This document shows, one piece after another, positions 8,166 through 17,261 of a stretch of DNA of 64,000 nucleotides (positions are counted from its first letter, which is position 1; each line of letters starts with the position of its first letter). The notes beneath the pieces were generated by a model. That model was given only the letters and a program-made list of their open reading frames with translations. It was not told the origin of the DNA and searched no databases. Made by a program: the position numbers and the translations under genes. Source of the DNA: an uncultured Oscillospiraceae bacterium (GTDB taxonomy: Bacteria > Bacillota > Clostridia > Oscillospirales > Oscillospiraceae); contig CALXDC010000001.1 in assembly GCA_944386975.1 (NCBI GenBank), positions 1 through 64,000 of the forward strand, read 5' to 3'.

Positions 8166-9182
8166 TCAGGGCAGCATCCGCCGGGCAAAGGCGGCGGCCC
8201 GGTCCTCCACCCCCGGCTGCCGCAGGAGACTGCCGGCGTCGTTGGCGGTCTCCAGGAGGGCGAAATAGGGAGGAAGGTAGAAGCTCTTGTTCATGTTGAG
8301 GGCGCTGATGAGCTGCTGGGCCACCAGATCGCCTCCCGAGTAGCCGGACACCACCAGACCGTAGAGCCGCTTGTCATAAAAACGGGTTTGGCGAAAGAGG
8401 GAGGTGAGGCGGTTGACGCAGGCGGTGAGGTTGGCGGCTAAGGCGTCATTGTAGTTGGCGCAGAGCATGAGAAGGCCGTCGCACCGGCGGATGGCGGGAA
8501 ACACCTCGTCCACCATCACCCCGCCGTAGAAGCAGCCCCCCTGCTGGCCGAAGTGGAGGCAGGTGGTGTAGGCGCAGCCGGCGCAGTCCGCCACCGCCCC
8601 GTTGAGAAGGCAGAATTCCTCCGTCTCCACCCCCTGGAGATGCCGCTTCACCAGCTCCCACAGAGCCAGGGTGTTGGAGGTTTTCCGCACCGAGGCGTGG
8701 ACCACCGCAAGGCGGCGGAGGGGGGGCGGGCCTGTCCAGGCCGTCAGCCGGTCCACCAGGTCCTGAAGGGCCAGGGTGAAGGCGGCGTCGGCGTCGGTGC
8801 CGGAAATCTGGGCCTGGGTCTGGAAATTCCGGAGGGAGCCGGTGGCCTCCACCAGGGGCCTCCCCAGAAGGGCGCAGCCCGCCATGTTGGCGGCGAGGGC
8901 CAGAGTTCGGGCGGTGGATTTGGTGTAGAGCTCCCCCTGACCGGTGACCACCAGACCGGCGGTGCGGCCCTCCAGCAGCCGAGAATCCCGCCGCAGCTGC
9001 CGGAGGAGGGAGAAGACCCCCTCGCTCATGCCGTCGTCGTCCAGGGCGGCGGCAAAGAGCACCTTGTCCCCCGGGTCCACCAGCCGGTCCATCACCTCCG
9101 CCTCCGGCGGCAGCACCGTCCCCAGCCGGTGCAAAAGAGCGTCCCGGTGGTCTCCCGGGGGGAGGATCACAGTCAGTGCCAT
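8166..9182 (-). CDS. NADPH-dependent FMN reductase / flavodoxin-like protein with an extra N-terminal domain
   Basis: The start at 9182 (MALTVILPPG) has GGAAGG upstream, giving 338 residues. The C-terminal half (from about 165) reads RLAVVHASVRKTSNTLAL, a flavodoxin-fold FMN-binding opening, then CAGCAYTTCLHFGQQGGCF and a VMVDEVFPAIRRCDGLLMLC segment, as in the iron-sulfur-like FMN reductase family (NADPH_FMN_red). The first 160 residues look like a second, degenerate flavodoxin-like half (AGLVVTGQGELYTKSTARTL) and are not a normal part of that family. It lies between the LDH-like gene and the peptidase gene; its electron partner is unknown. Confidence 0.75.
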   Translation of the reverse strand: MALTVILPPGDHRDALLHRLGTVLPPEAEVMDRLVDPGDKVLFAAALDDDGMSEGVFSLLRQLRRDSRLLEGRTAGLVVTGQGELYTKSTARTLALAANMAGCALLGRPLVEATGSLRNFQTQAQISGTDADAAFTLALQDLVDRLTAWTGPPPLRRLAVVHASVRKTSNTLALWELVKRHLQGVETEEFCLLNGAVADCAGCAYTTCLHFGQQGGCFYGGVMVDEVFPAIRRCDGLLMLCANYNDALAANLTACVNRLTSLFRQTRFYDKRLYGLVVSGYSGGDLVAQQLISALNMNKSFYLPPYFALLETANDAGSLLRQPGVEDRAAAFARRMLP

Positions 9183-9208
9183 CCTTGTCCCTTCCTTCTT
9201 CTCTGGTG

Positions 9209-10450
9209 TTACAGGATCTCGCTGAGGTCCCGGGCGGTGTTTTGGAGGCGGCGGTAGAGGGCCTCCGGCAGGGGCAGCTGTTCCACCGCCACATCGCCGC
9301 TGAGGCGGTTTTTCACCCCCATGAACACCCCGCCGAGATACACCGACGAGCAGTGCCACTGCCCCCGGAGGCACAGCAGCAGGGACAGCGCCCCGGAGCT
9401 GAGGGCGGGGGCCACATAGGGCTTGAAGCCCATCTCCCGCATCTCCAGATTGGCGTGGACCGTCCGGGCGGTGAGCTCCCGGGAGATGGCGTCGTCGTAG
9501 TGGTCGATGGAGTTGGCGATGACGAGGCCGTTGCCGTGAGGGCCGAAGGACCTCCCCTCGGTGAGGAAGGCGGCGAACCGGGGGTCCCGCTTGGCGTAGT
9601 AGGCCGCCCGGGCGTTCATCACCCCCAGGCCGAAGCCCCGGACCTGCCGGGTGGTGAGGCCCTGGCCGTCGAAGGTGCCCGTCTCGTCCTTGTTGCTCTC
9701 CGTAAGAGCCGCCCGGCACAGAGGGTCTACCGGGTCGCTGACCACGCAGAAGAGACCCTGGAACTTGGCCTCCCGGGCCTTCCGGGCGTATTGGACCACC
9801 AGCTCCCGGTTTACCTCGTACTGGGCCATCCGCACGTCCCCGGTCTTCACCGCCGTGTCCGGCACGAACCGGGAGGCGCAGAAGAGGAACACGTCGCAGT
9901 CGAAAAGCTGCTCCGGGGCGATGACGTCCACCGCCGGCAGGGCGTCGTAGTCCCAGGGCAGGGCGATCTGGTTCAGCTCAAAGGCCCACCGGTCCGCCAC
10001 CCCCGGCCGCACGTCGCAGATGCCGATGGAGGAGATCACGTCGCCCCCCATGAGGCGAAGGCCGGTGAGCAGGGTGCTGCCCACGTCCCCCAGGGCCAGC
10101 AGGTGGACCCGCTTCTTCCCCGGGCCGGGGAAGGGCAGCAGCAGCTCCCGCCACCGGGGGTGGTTGAGATTCACTGCCCGGACCCGGCCCCCGGTGATGG
10201 CGTCCAAGAGGATGGGGTCCGTCTCCCGGCTGGGCAGATGCCGGGTGGAGAGAGTCTCCACTCCCTCCCGGTCCGTCAGCAGCCGGGGGTGGGTGACGGC
10301 GAAGGAGTCCCGCCCCGCCAGAGGGGGACGGCGGAAGAGGTAGATCATGTCCCCCGTCACCGGCGGGGCGCTGACCTTGGGAAAGGGCAGGTCCGGGAGA
10401 TGGGAGCAGAAGGTGTAGGCGAAGGTTTCCGTATCCTGATAGTAGTACAT
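9209..10450 (-). CDS. lactate/malate dehydrogenase-like protein
   Basis: About 413 residues, longer than the usual 310-330 of the LDH/MDH family because of an N-terminal region of about 110 residues. The start at ATG 10450 has GAGGAA 9 bases upstream; a GTG at 10465 overlapping the preceding stop is possible. The Rossmann glycine motif LGDVGSTLLTGL (about 118-129), VVSDPVDPLCRAAL (the family's VVSNPVD block), GFGLGVMNARAAYYA and FGPHGNGL with the catalytic-type histidine are all present. The substrate is open; the usual arginine loop for lactate or malate is not clear. It is directly downstream of the giant multidomain gene. Confidence 0.75.
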   Translation of the reverse strand: MYYYQDTETFAYTFCSHLPDLPFPKVSAPPVTGDMIYLFRRPPLAGRDSFAVTHPRLLTDREGVETLSTRHLPSRETDPILLDAITGGRVRAVNLNHPRWRELLLPFPGPGKKRVHLLALGDVGSTLLTGLRLMGGDVISSIGICDVRPGVADRWAFELNQIALPWDYDALPAVDVIAPEQLFDCDVFLFCASRFVPDTAVKTGDVRMAQYEVNRELVVQYARKAREAKFQGLFCVVSDPVDPLCRAALTESNKDETGTFDGQGLTTRQVRGFGLGVMNARAAYYAKRDPRFAAFLTEGRSFGPHGNGLVIANSIDHYDDAISRELTARTVHANLEMREMGFKPYVAPALSSGALSLLLCLRGQWHCSSVYLGGVFMGVKNRLSGDVAVEQLPLPEALYRRLQNTARDLSEIL

Positions 10451-10461
10451 GGCAATATTCC

Positions 10462-13400
10462 TCACTGGCCGCTGCCGCCGATGACGATCCTCACGGTGGA
10501 CTGCAGGCGCTTGAGCATTTCAATGTCGTTTTCCAAATAGGTGGAGGCCGCCCGGTTGGGATCGTAGGTCATGCACACCCCCTTGTCGGGACAGAGGGGA
10601 TAGAGCACCGCCTCGCTGAGACGGCCAAGGGTGAGATTGCGCTGATAGAGGGAGCGGTACTCCGCCTCCAGGGCCAGGAGAATGTCCCTGGCATTCTCCA
10701 GGCAGCACCGGGAGAGGAGAAGGGTGGAGCCGTCGGCGCAGTCCTCCGTGTAGTCCGGGGCGGCATAGGGGAAGATCCGATTCACCGCCGGGCGAAGGCC
10801 GCTGGCCAGCTCCCCCCGGCGCACCGTATCGCCGCCGATGAAGGGGTAGAGAGTGGATTCCACAAACCGCATGCGGAGATTGGGCAGGTAGTAGATGCTG
10901 TCCACCGGGCAGTCCATCTGCTGCATGATGTCCCGGCCCATGCCGGTGAGATATCCCACCAGCACCTGGCGGATGGGGGCGTTCTCCTGGCGGAGCAGGG
11001 GGATCACCCGCCTGGCCCGCTTGCCGTCGTGGAGCATATCGTCCACCAGAATCACCGGGCGGCGGAAGGCTCGGATGGTCTTCACCTGATACTCCAGGGG
11101 GGAGTAGCCGGTGAAGGCCTCAATGGAGTAGGCGGAGAGGTCCGTCTCGTAGACCTTGTCGGTGTGGAGGGTCTTAGTGACGGTGTTGGGCACCACCGCC
11201 CCCCGGAGGATCTTGCCGAAGGGGACGCAGATGCACTCTCCCAGCACCCGGGGCTGGGTGGGGATGACGCTGACGCCGTTGCAGGCGGCAATGCGGCCCA
11301 CCAGCCGCCGGTGGAGGGTGGCGGCGGACAGGGAGAGGACCAGACTTCCGGGGTAGAGGCTGGTGAGGGTCCGCTGAAGCCGCCGGTGGGCCCGGTCCAC
11401 CGCCTCCCGGACCCGTGGGGCGTCCACCATGGGGGCCTTGATGACGGTATCCAGATTCCGGGAGAGGACGATGGGGTTGCGCATATCCACCACCAGCACC
11501 TCCCGGCCGTCGGGGGCGGCGGGGGAGGGGACGAAGCCCTGGAGGGTCAGCACCTCCCGGACCTGGGGCGGGAAGCTACCCTGGAAGGGACAGCAGAAGG
11601 CGTAGGTGTACTCCCGCCGGAGGGCGTAAGTGAGGGCCTCGGTCAGAAGGAGCTGGCAGGCGTCCCGGCCCTCGCCGCTGCGGACATAGATGGAGGAGAT
11701 CACCAGGGCCTTGCCCCCGGCGTTTTGCCGCACGTAGGCGGAGAGGCGGGTGTCCCCCAGCCGGGAGAAGAGCTCATGGGAGTCGAGACACTTGAGGGAC
11801 ACAAAGCCCCGGATGGTCCGGTCCTTTTCCCGCCGGAGGGTGATGACGCTGTCCCGCTGCCGCCGGATGCTGCCGCAGAGGTCCAGGGCGTTCTCCCGCC
11901 CGGCCAGCGGCCCCTCGCACAGCGCCCGGAACAGGTGGTCGTCGGGGTACTCATGGACCCGGAAGGTGAGGGATTCCGCCTCCAAAACCGGCTTGTTCAT
12001 AGGCTCACGGAGGTAGAGGTTGTGGCGGTAGATGTACCCCTGGGCCACCGGGTCGATGAGGTGGGAGATGTCCCGGTTGGCGTCGATGGCGTTTCGAATG
12101 CGGGTGGAGCTGATGGCCTCTAAGTGGGGGGGCAGGCGCAGCTCCACCACCTTCCCCTGGAGGAGAGAGAGATCCGGCATGGTCTGGCCGTTGCGGCGGA
12201 AGAGGATGTGGGAGAAGGTGTGGACGGAGTGGGGCTCCGGGGCGGCGCGGTAGGAGGAGGCGCCGGTGATCACGTCGCTGCCCACCGCCAGATACACCTC
12301 CCGGCCGGGAAAGGCCTCCCGGAGGGCCTGGAGGTTCTCGGGGTTTGCGATGTTCACGGGGAAGTGCTCGGGGAAGATGTGGACGTGGAAGAGGTCCGCC
12401 GTGGACAGAGCGGCGATGCGGCGGCGGACCCGGTGGGGCTGGGTCCGTTTGGACCAGCTGAACTCGTCGATGGCCAGCATCACCTCGAACCCCAAGTCCA
12501 GCATGGCCTGGACGATGCCCTTGTGGGAGAGGGTGAAGGGGTCGAAGGTGCCGGGGAAGAAGGCGATGTTCCTGGGCTCCGGGAAGCGGAAGCCGCCCCC
12601 CAGCAGCCGCTGGGCGGTGATGAAGCGGAAGACACGCAGCAGAGCCGCCGCCCGGTAGAAGAAGGTGAGCTCACCCCCAAGATCCTCGTAGAGAAGGAAG
12701 AGGAGCTTCTTGGCCGCCAGGGTGAAGGTCTGGCGCTTCTCCTCCTCGGAGAGGCGGAGGGAGCCGAAGATCCGGTCCCCGATGACCTGGAGAGCCTCGT
12801 GGCGCACGTCGTCGTGGAAGGCGGCGAGACCCTTGAGGAGCATGCCGAGAAGCCGTTCCCGCCGCTGGAGGAACACGTCCTCCTCCTCCAGAAAGCGGCT
12901 GCGGTAGGTTCCGTAGTGCTCATAGAGGACCCCCACCGTGGCCAGGGCTCCGGCGGCGATGGTGCTGTTGGGACTGCTCTGGGCCTCTCCCAGAGCGGTC
13001 AGCCGCTCCTCCAGCTGGGAGGGGGGCAGGTAAAGAAGGAAGGGTCCCAGGAAGTCGGGAATATACTTGGAGAACTCCTGCTGTCCCGTCTCCAGACCCC
13101 GGCCCAGCTCCACCGCCACCTCGCTGCGCTGATCAAAGCTGAGGAGGGGGGCAATGGAGAGGAGAGCGGACCCGGCGGTGAGGCGGACGGTGACCTGCTC
13201 ACTGACCATGAGAAGGTTGGAGAGGTGGGTGGCGATGTGGAGAAGGTGGTAGTCGTGGTCCAGCCGGGCAAAGTCGGTGAGAATGCGGATGTTGGCCTTC
13301 TTCACAATCCAGGGGGTGCCCGCCTTCAGGTTTTCTAAGAAGATATCGGAGATGTCGTCCTCCTCCAGCGCGGCGATGACGTCCTCACTGTGGCTGCCTC

Positions 13401-15291
13401 GCCAGTAGGCCACGGCCTGCCGCCTGAGCAGGTCGCAGCTGCCGTCCTTTCGGGGGCGGGCGGCTTCCAGAGCGTCGAGAGCCGCCTCCCGGCAGCTCTC
13501 CTCCCGGGCCAGCAGGACCAGCAGCTCCAGAGCCGCCGCCTGGACCGACTCCGCCTCCCGCCGGGAGAGGCCGGCGGCAAAGTTGGTCAAGAGGGTCAGC
13601 TGCTCCGCCGTGCAGGCGTCCAGCGGCAGCACCCCGGCGGCATCCAGCAGGGTAAAGGCAATGACGTCGTCCGGCTCTCCCCGTCCCTGGTAGCACTCCA
13701 GCAGCAGAGAGAGCACCGCCTTGGTGCGGGCGGGGCCGCAGTGCTCCAGCAGGGAGGACATGACCATTTTCAAGGTGTAGTGAAGCCAGCGCCGGTGCTG
13801 GAGGAGAAGGCGGTGGTCCGGATAGAGGATCTTTTGAAGGTACTCCCGGGTGAGCCCCGCCCCGGTGACCTCATTGGGATCGGGGCGGTGGTGGACGGGC
13901 ACCTCCTTGGCGTAGCCCGCGTGGAAGTTGGCCAGAATGTTCCCCATGAGGTGGGCGGCCTGGCGGCGGATGTCGCCTTCCCGGTGCATCAGCTGCTCAT
14001 AGAGGAAGGAGAGCATCAGCTGCTTCTGGGCGGCGTTGAGATAGACGCTGTAAGTTTCAAACACCCCCAGGTAGGCCCGCAGCTGCTGCCAGTTGGTCTC
14101 CCCTCGGGCCTCCTCCACGATGGCGGCGAAGCTGCGCTGGTCGCTGAGGCGGCGCATTAGGTGGAGGCTGTGGTCTGTGGCGGCGAGACACAGGCCGTCC
14201 ACCACCGCCTCGTCGTCCATGAGGACGATGTCCGGCTGGGGAGCGGGGGACAGGAGGCGGCCCTCCAGGGCGGTGTCCACCCCGTGATTTTCCATATACT
14301 GCTCAAAGACCCGCAGCTTCTCATAGACGAAGGCGTACCGCTGCCGCTTGGCGTCGTCCACGTTGTCCAGCTTTGAGAGGATCACGTCGTAGGAGTCCTT
14401 CAGGGAGTAGATTTTCGCAATCTCCGACCCGTCGGGGCCCCGCTCCTGCTTCACCCGGAAGTCGGCGTAGATCAGCAGCAGGCCCTCCACCGACAGGTTG
14501 TCCAGCTCCAGGTCCCACACGGAGTGGTTGGCAGCGATGTGGCCGATGGCGTCCAGATGGAGGCGGCGGAACCACTGGTCGGTATAGTAGTAGTGGAGAT
14601 AGGGCACCCGCTCCCCGGGGCGGCAGCCGAATTTGCCGATGTCGTGGCCGATGGAGCTGCCGGACACCAGGGCCAGGTCCACGGGCAGGCCGTTTCGGTG
14701 GAGATCCCGGGCGGCGGACATAGCCACGAAGTGGACCCCGGCGATGTGGGCCAGGGAGCGGAAGGGAGTGGCCTCCAGTCCCAGGCGCATCATCTCATAG
14801 ACGTACTGTCCCCGGTAGGCGGCGGTAAAGGCGGCATATTGCCGGGCGCAGGGAAAGGCTTTTGCCTCCTCCGGGGGGAGAAGGTCGATGTCCAGCAGGG
14901 GGTCGGCGGGGAAGCGGCGGCGCTCGTCGTCGAAGAGGACCTGGAGCACCGTGAGAAAGAAAAGAGCCCCGGGGGCCAGGGCGCGGCGAAGGGCCTCGTT
15001 GTCCGGGTGGGGAAACATGTTGGCGCAGGCAAATTGGTAGGTCCCCTTCAGCCAGCCCTCCTCCGGCGGGGAGCAGAGGCTGTCCATGGTGTCCCGGCAC
15101 GCCTCCAGCACGTCCTGACAGCGGATACGGTTCTCCCCCTCCAGGAGGGAGGCCAGCCGTCCGGCGTAGTTCTGCCGCTCCAGGAGGAGGCGGATCTCCT
15201 TTCGGTCCAGTCCCAGCGAAGTGGACAGGGCCTTGCTCCCCAGGCGCTCCGTCAGATCCCCCAGCAGGTGGCGGCTTCGTTTCTTGTACAT
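10462..15291 (-). CDS. giant multidomain protein: HD hydrolase - helical repeats - NadD-like nucleotidyltransferase - GNAT-like - phosphoribosyltransferase-like
   Basis: A single 1609-residue reading frame. The start is MYKKRSRHLLG at 15291, because AAAGGAG is 7 bases upstream and the promoter at 15328-15356 excludes longer readings. Domains as read: an HD-type metal phosphohydrolase (about 170-290; AHIAGVH at 181-187, GHDIGKFG at 215-222, HIAANH at 251-256, YADFRV at 275-280); a long alpha-helical HEAT-like region (about 380-895); a NadD/cytidylyltransferase fold (905-1091; FFPGTFDPFTLSHKG, ISSTRIR at 1060-1066); a GNAT-like region (about 1110-1270); and a phosphoribosyltransferase-like region (about 1320-1490; VILVDDMLHDGKRA at 1413-1426). 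The HD and NadD pairing echoes the yqeK-nadD gene pair of Firmicutes. Function is unknown; a role in nucleotide or NAD-related metabolism is inference. Confidence 0.8.
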   Translation of the reverse strand: MYKKRSRHLLGDLTERLGSKALSTSLGLDRKEIRLLLERQNYAGRLASLLEGENRIRCQDVLEACRDTMDSLCSPPEEGWLKGTYQFACANMFPHPDNEALRRALAPGALFFLTVLQVLFDDERRRFPADPLLDIDLLPPEEAKAFPCARQYAAFTAAYRGQYVYEMMRLGLEATPFRSLAHIAGVHFVAMSAARDLHRNGLPVDLALVSGSSIGHDIGKFGCRPGERVPYLHYYYTDQWFRRLHLDAIGHIAANHSVWDLELDNLSVEGLLLIYADFRVKQERGPDGSEIAKIYSLKDSYDVILSKLDNVDDAKRQRYAFVYEKLRVFEQYMENHGVDTALEGRLLSPAPQPDIVLMDDEAVVDGLCLAATDHSLHLMRRLSDQRSFAAIVEEARGETNWQQLRAYLGVFETYSVYLNAAQKQLMLSFLYEQLMHREGDIRRQAAHLMGNILANFHAGYAKEVPVHHRPDPNEVTGAGLTREYLQKILYPDHRLLLQHRRWLHYTLKMVMSSLLEHCGPARTKAVLSLLLECYQGRGEPDDVIAFTLLDAAGVLPLDACTAEQLTLLTNFAAGLSRREAESVQAAALELLVLLAREESCREAALDALEAARPRKDGSCDLLRRQAVAYWRGSHSEDVIAALEEDDISDIFLENLKAGTPWIVKKANIRILTDFARLDHDYHLLHIATHLSNLLMVSEQVTVRLTAGSALLSIAPLLSFDQRSEVAVELGRGLETGQQEFSKYIPDFLGPFLLYLPPSQLEERLTALGEAQSSPNSTIAAGALATVGVLYEHYGTYRSRFLEEEDVFLQRRERLLGMLLKGLAAFHDDVRHEALQVIGDRIFGSLRLSEEEKRQTFTLAAKKLLFLLYEDLGGELTFFYRAAALLRVFRFITAQRLLGGGFRFPEPRNIAFFPGTFDPFTLSHKGIVQAMLDLGFEVMLAIDEFSWSKRTQPHRVRRRIAALSTADLFHVHIFPEHFPVNIANPENLQALREAFPGREVYLAVGSDVITGASSYRAAPEPHSVHTFSHILFRRNGQTMPDLSLLQGKVVELRLPPHLEAISSTRIRNAIDANRDISHLIDPVAQGYIYRHNLYLREPMNKPVLEAESLTFRVHEYPDDHLFRALCEGPLAGRENALDLCGSIRRQRDSVITLRREKDRTIRGFVSLKCLDSHELFSRLGDTRLSAYVRQNAGGKALVISSIYVRSGEGRDACQLLLTEALTYALRREYTYAFCCPFQGSFPPQVREVLTLQGFVPSPAAPDGREVLVVDMRNPIVLSRNLDTVIKAPMVDAPRVREAVDRAHRRLQRTLTSLYPGSLVLSLSAATLHRRLVGRIAACNGVSVIPTQPRVLGECICVPFGKILRGAVVPNTVTKTLHTDKVYETDLSAYSIEAFTGYSPLEYQVKTIRAFRRPVILVDDMLHDGKRARRVIPLLRQENAPIRQVLVGYLTGMGRDIMQQMDCPVDSIYYLPNLRMRFVESTLYPFIGGDTVRRGELASGLRPAVNRIFPYAAPDYTEDCADGSTLLLSRCCLENARDILLALEAEYRSLYQRNLTLGRLSEAVLYPLCPDKGVCMTYDPNRAASTYLENDIEMLKRLQSTVRIVIGGSGQ

Positions 15292-15327
15292 CTCCATGCT
15301 CCTTTCCCGGCGGTATTTGCTCCTTGT

Positions 15328-15356
15328 ATTATGAGGCATGGCGGCGAATTTCGCAA
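15328..15356 (-). promoter_or_regulatory. predicted promoter of the giant multidomain gene operon
   Basis: Minus strand TTGCGA (15356-15351), 17-base spacer, CATAAT (15333-15328). It lies 37 bases upstream of the chosen start and supports that start over in-frame ATGs further upstream. Confidence 0.65.
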
Positions 15357-15447
15357 GGAAAAATCCCCCCCGGCCGGAGGGGAGAGGGGCGAAAAAGGGC
15401 AGATGGCACAAAGTGGAGGGGAGAGAGGGCGGAAAGTATATTTATTC

Positions 15448-15477
15448 TTGACAAGTGGGGGATTTTCGATGTAATAT
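15448..15477 (+). promoter_or_regulatory. predicted sigma-A promoter of rny
   Basis: TTGACA (15448-15453), an 18-base spacer and TAATAT (15472-15477), about 115 bases upstream of the rny start. The leader between contains no other gene; together with the divergent promoter it fills the 300-base gap 15292-15591. Confidence 0.75.
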
Positions 15478-15591
15478 GAGAGACGGATTATTGTTGGGTG
15501 GTAATAGGGGTACGACCCGATTTTTTTCCAAAATTCCCCATACCGGCGGAGAGATTCCGCTGGGAAAACAAGAGAATAGGAGGTCAAGTGT

Positions 15592-17145
15592 ATGGACACA
15601 TGGATCATGGTTCTGATGATCCTGGTCGGCGTAATTGTTGTGCTTGCAATTGGCTTCTTTCTCGGTATCAGCTATCGAAAGAAGGTTTCTGAAAAGGAAA
15701 TTTCCAGCGCGGAAGAAGAAGCCCGCCGCATCATCAATGAGGCCATCAAGAGCTCGGAGAGCAAGAAGCGAGAGGCCCTGGTGGAGGCGAAGGAGGAGAT
15801 CTTACGCAGCAGAAGCGAGTATGAGAAGGAAGTAAAGGAGCGCAGAAACGAGATCCAGAAGCAGGAACGCCGCCTTCAGCAGAAGGAGGAGAACCTGGAC
15901 CGGAAGAACGAGAACATCGAGAAGAAGGAAGAGGCGTTGGCCGCCAAGCACGCGGATATGGACCGCCAGCTGGAGGAGGTCGCCGTCATCAAGCGCAGCC
16001 AGACCGAGATGCTGGAGCGGATCTCCGGCTTCACCGCCGATGAGGCCAAGGCCTATCTCATCGCCCAGGTGGAGTCTGAGGTCACCCATGAGACAGCCAT
16101 CAAGATCAAGGAGATCGAGCAGCGCGCCAAGGAGGAGGCGGATCAGCGGGCCCGGGAGATTGTGGCCACCGCCATCCAGCGCTGTGCCGCCGATCACGCC
16201 GCCGACATCACCGTCAGTGTGGTTCCCCTGCCCAATGACGAGATGAAGGGCCGCATCATCGGCCGGGAGGGCCGGAACATCCGCACCATTGAGACGCTCA
16301 CCGGCGTGGATCTCATCATCGACGATACCCCGGAGGCCATCACCGTCTCCTGCTTCGAGCCTGTCCGCCGTGAGGTGGCCCGGGTGGCACTGGAGAAGCT
16401 GATCGCCGACGGCCGCATTCACCCCACCCATATTGAGGAGATGGTGGAGAAGGCCCGCCGGGAGGTGGACGCCGTCATCAAGAGCGAGGGCGAGCGCGCC
16501 GCCTTTGAGACCGGAGTCCGGGGACTCCACCCGGAGGTCCAGAAGATGCTGGGCAAGCTCCACTACCGCACCAGCTACGGCCAGAACGTACTGCAGCATT
16601 CCATCGAGGTCAGCCAGCTGGCGGGTCTTATGGCGGCGGAGTTGGGGGTGGATGTGACCACCGCAAAGCGGGCCGGTCTGCTCCACGACATCGGCAAGGC
16701 TCTGGACCACGAGTTCGAGGGGACCCATATCAGCCTGGGCGTGGAGTTCTGCCGGAAGTTCAAGGAGAAGGAAGAGATCCTGCACGCCATCCAGGCCCAC
16801 CACGGGGATGTGGAGTGCAAGACCATTGTGGCCTGTCTGGTTCAGGCCGCCGACGCCATCTCCGCCGCCCGGCCCGGCGCCCGGCGGGAGAATCTGGAGA
16901 ACTACATCAAGCGCCTTGAAAAGCTGGAGGAGATCACCGGCACCTATCCCGGCGTGGAGAAGTCCTACGCCATCCAGGCGGGCCGGGAGGTCCGGGTGAT
17001 GGTGAAGCCGGAGCAGGTCAGCGAGGACCAGATGGTGATTCTGGCCCGGGAGCTGGCCAAGCGGATCGAAAACGAGCTGGAGTATCCCGGCCAGATCAAG
17101 GTCCACGTGCTGCGGGAGACCAAGGTTGTGGAATACGCCAAGTAA
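15592..17145 (+). CDS. rny: ribonuclease Y
   Basis: Membrane-anchored endoribonuclease that initiates mRNA turnover in Firmicutes. The 517 residues show an N-terminal membrane helix ([19 protein letters not shown], about 7-25), a long charged coiled coil (about 30-190), a KH domain ([21 protein letters not shown], about 218-275, core shown in part) and the HD domain with [12 protein letters not shown] (H365, D366). AGGAGG lies upstream of the ATG. The length is typical. It is transcribed alone between its own promoter and the terminator at 17156. Confidence 0.98.
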   Translation: MDTWIMVLMILVGVIVVLAIGFFLGISYRKKVSEKEISSAEEEARRIINEAIKSSESKKREALVEAKEEILRSRSEYEKEVKERRNEIQKQERRLQQKEENLDRKNENIEKKEEALAAKHADMDRQLEEVAVIKRSQTEMLERISGFTADEAKAYLIAQVESEVTHETAIKIKEIEQRAKEEADQRAREIVATAIQRCAADHAADITVSVVPLPNDEMKGRIIGREGRNIRTIETLTGVDLIIDDTPEAITVSCFEPVRREVARVALEKLIADGRIHPTHIEEMVEKARREVDAVIKSEGERAAFETGVRGLHPEVQKMLGKLHYRTSYGQNVLQHSIEVSQLAGLMAAELGVDVTTAKRAGLLHDIGKALDHEFEGTHISLGVEFCRKFKEKEEILHAIQAHHGDVECKTIVACLVQAADAISAARPGARRENLENYIKRLEKLEEITGTYPGVEKSYAIQAGREVRVMVKPEQVSEDQMVILARELAKRIENELEYPGQIKVHVLRETKVVEYAK

Positions 17146-17155
17146 CAAAACGAGG

Positions 17156-17193
17156 AAAAATCCGTCCATGCCCAACGCATGGACGGATTTTTT
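17156..17193 (+). terminator. rho-independent terminator after rny
   Basis: Perfect hairpin TCCGTCCATG (17161-17170) with CATGGACGGA (17178-17187), followed by six T. Confidence 0.95.
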
Positions 17194-17221
17194 ATAAAAA
17201 ACGGGACTCTTCGGAGGCGAA

Positions 17222-17257
17222 AAAGCGGCGTCCCGCCGGCAGAAGCCGGCGGGACGC
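17222..17257 (-). terminator. rho-independent terminator after the VanY-type gene
   Basis: Minus-strand hairpin of 13 perfect pairs, GCGTCCCGCCGGC with its complement across a 4-base loop (17257-17228), followed by CGCTTTTTCG. Confidence 0.9.
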
Positions 17258-17261
17258 TGGT

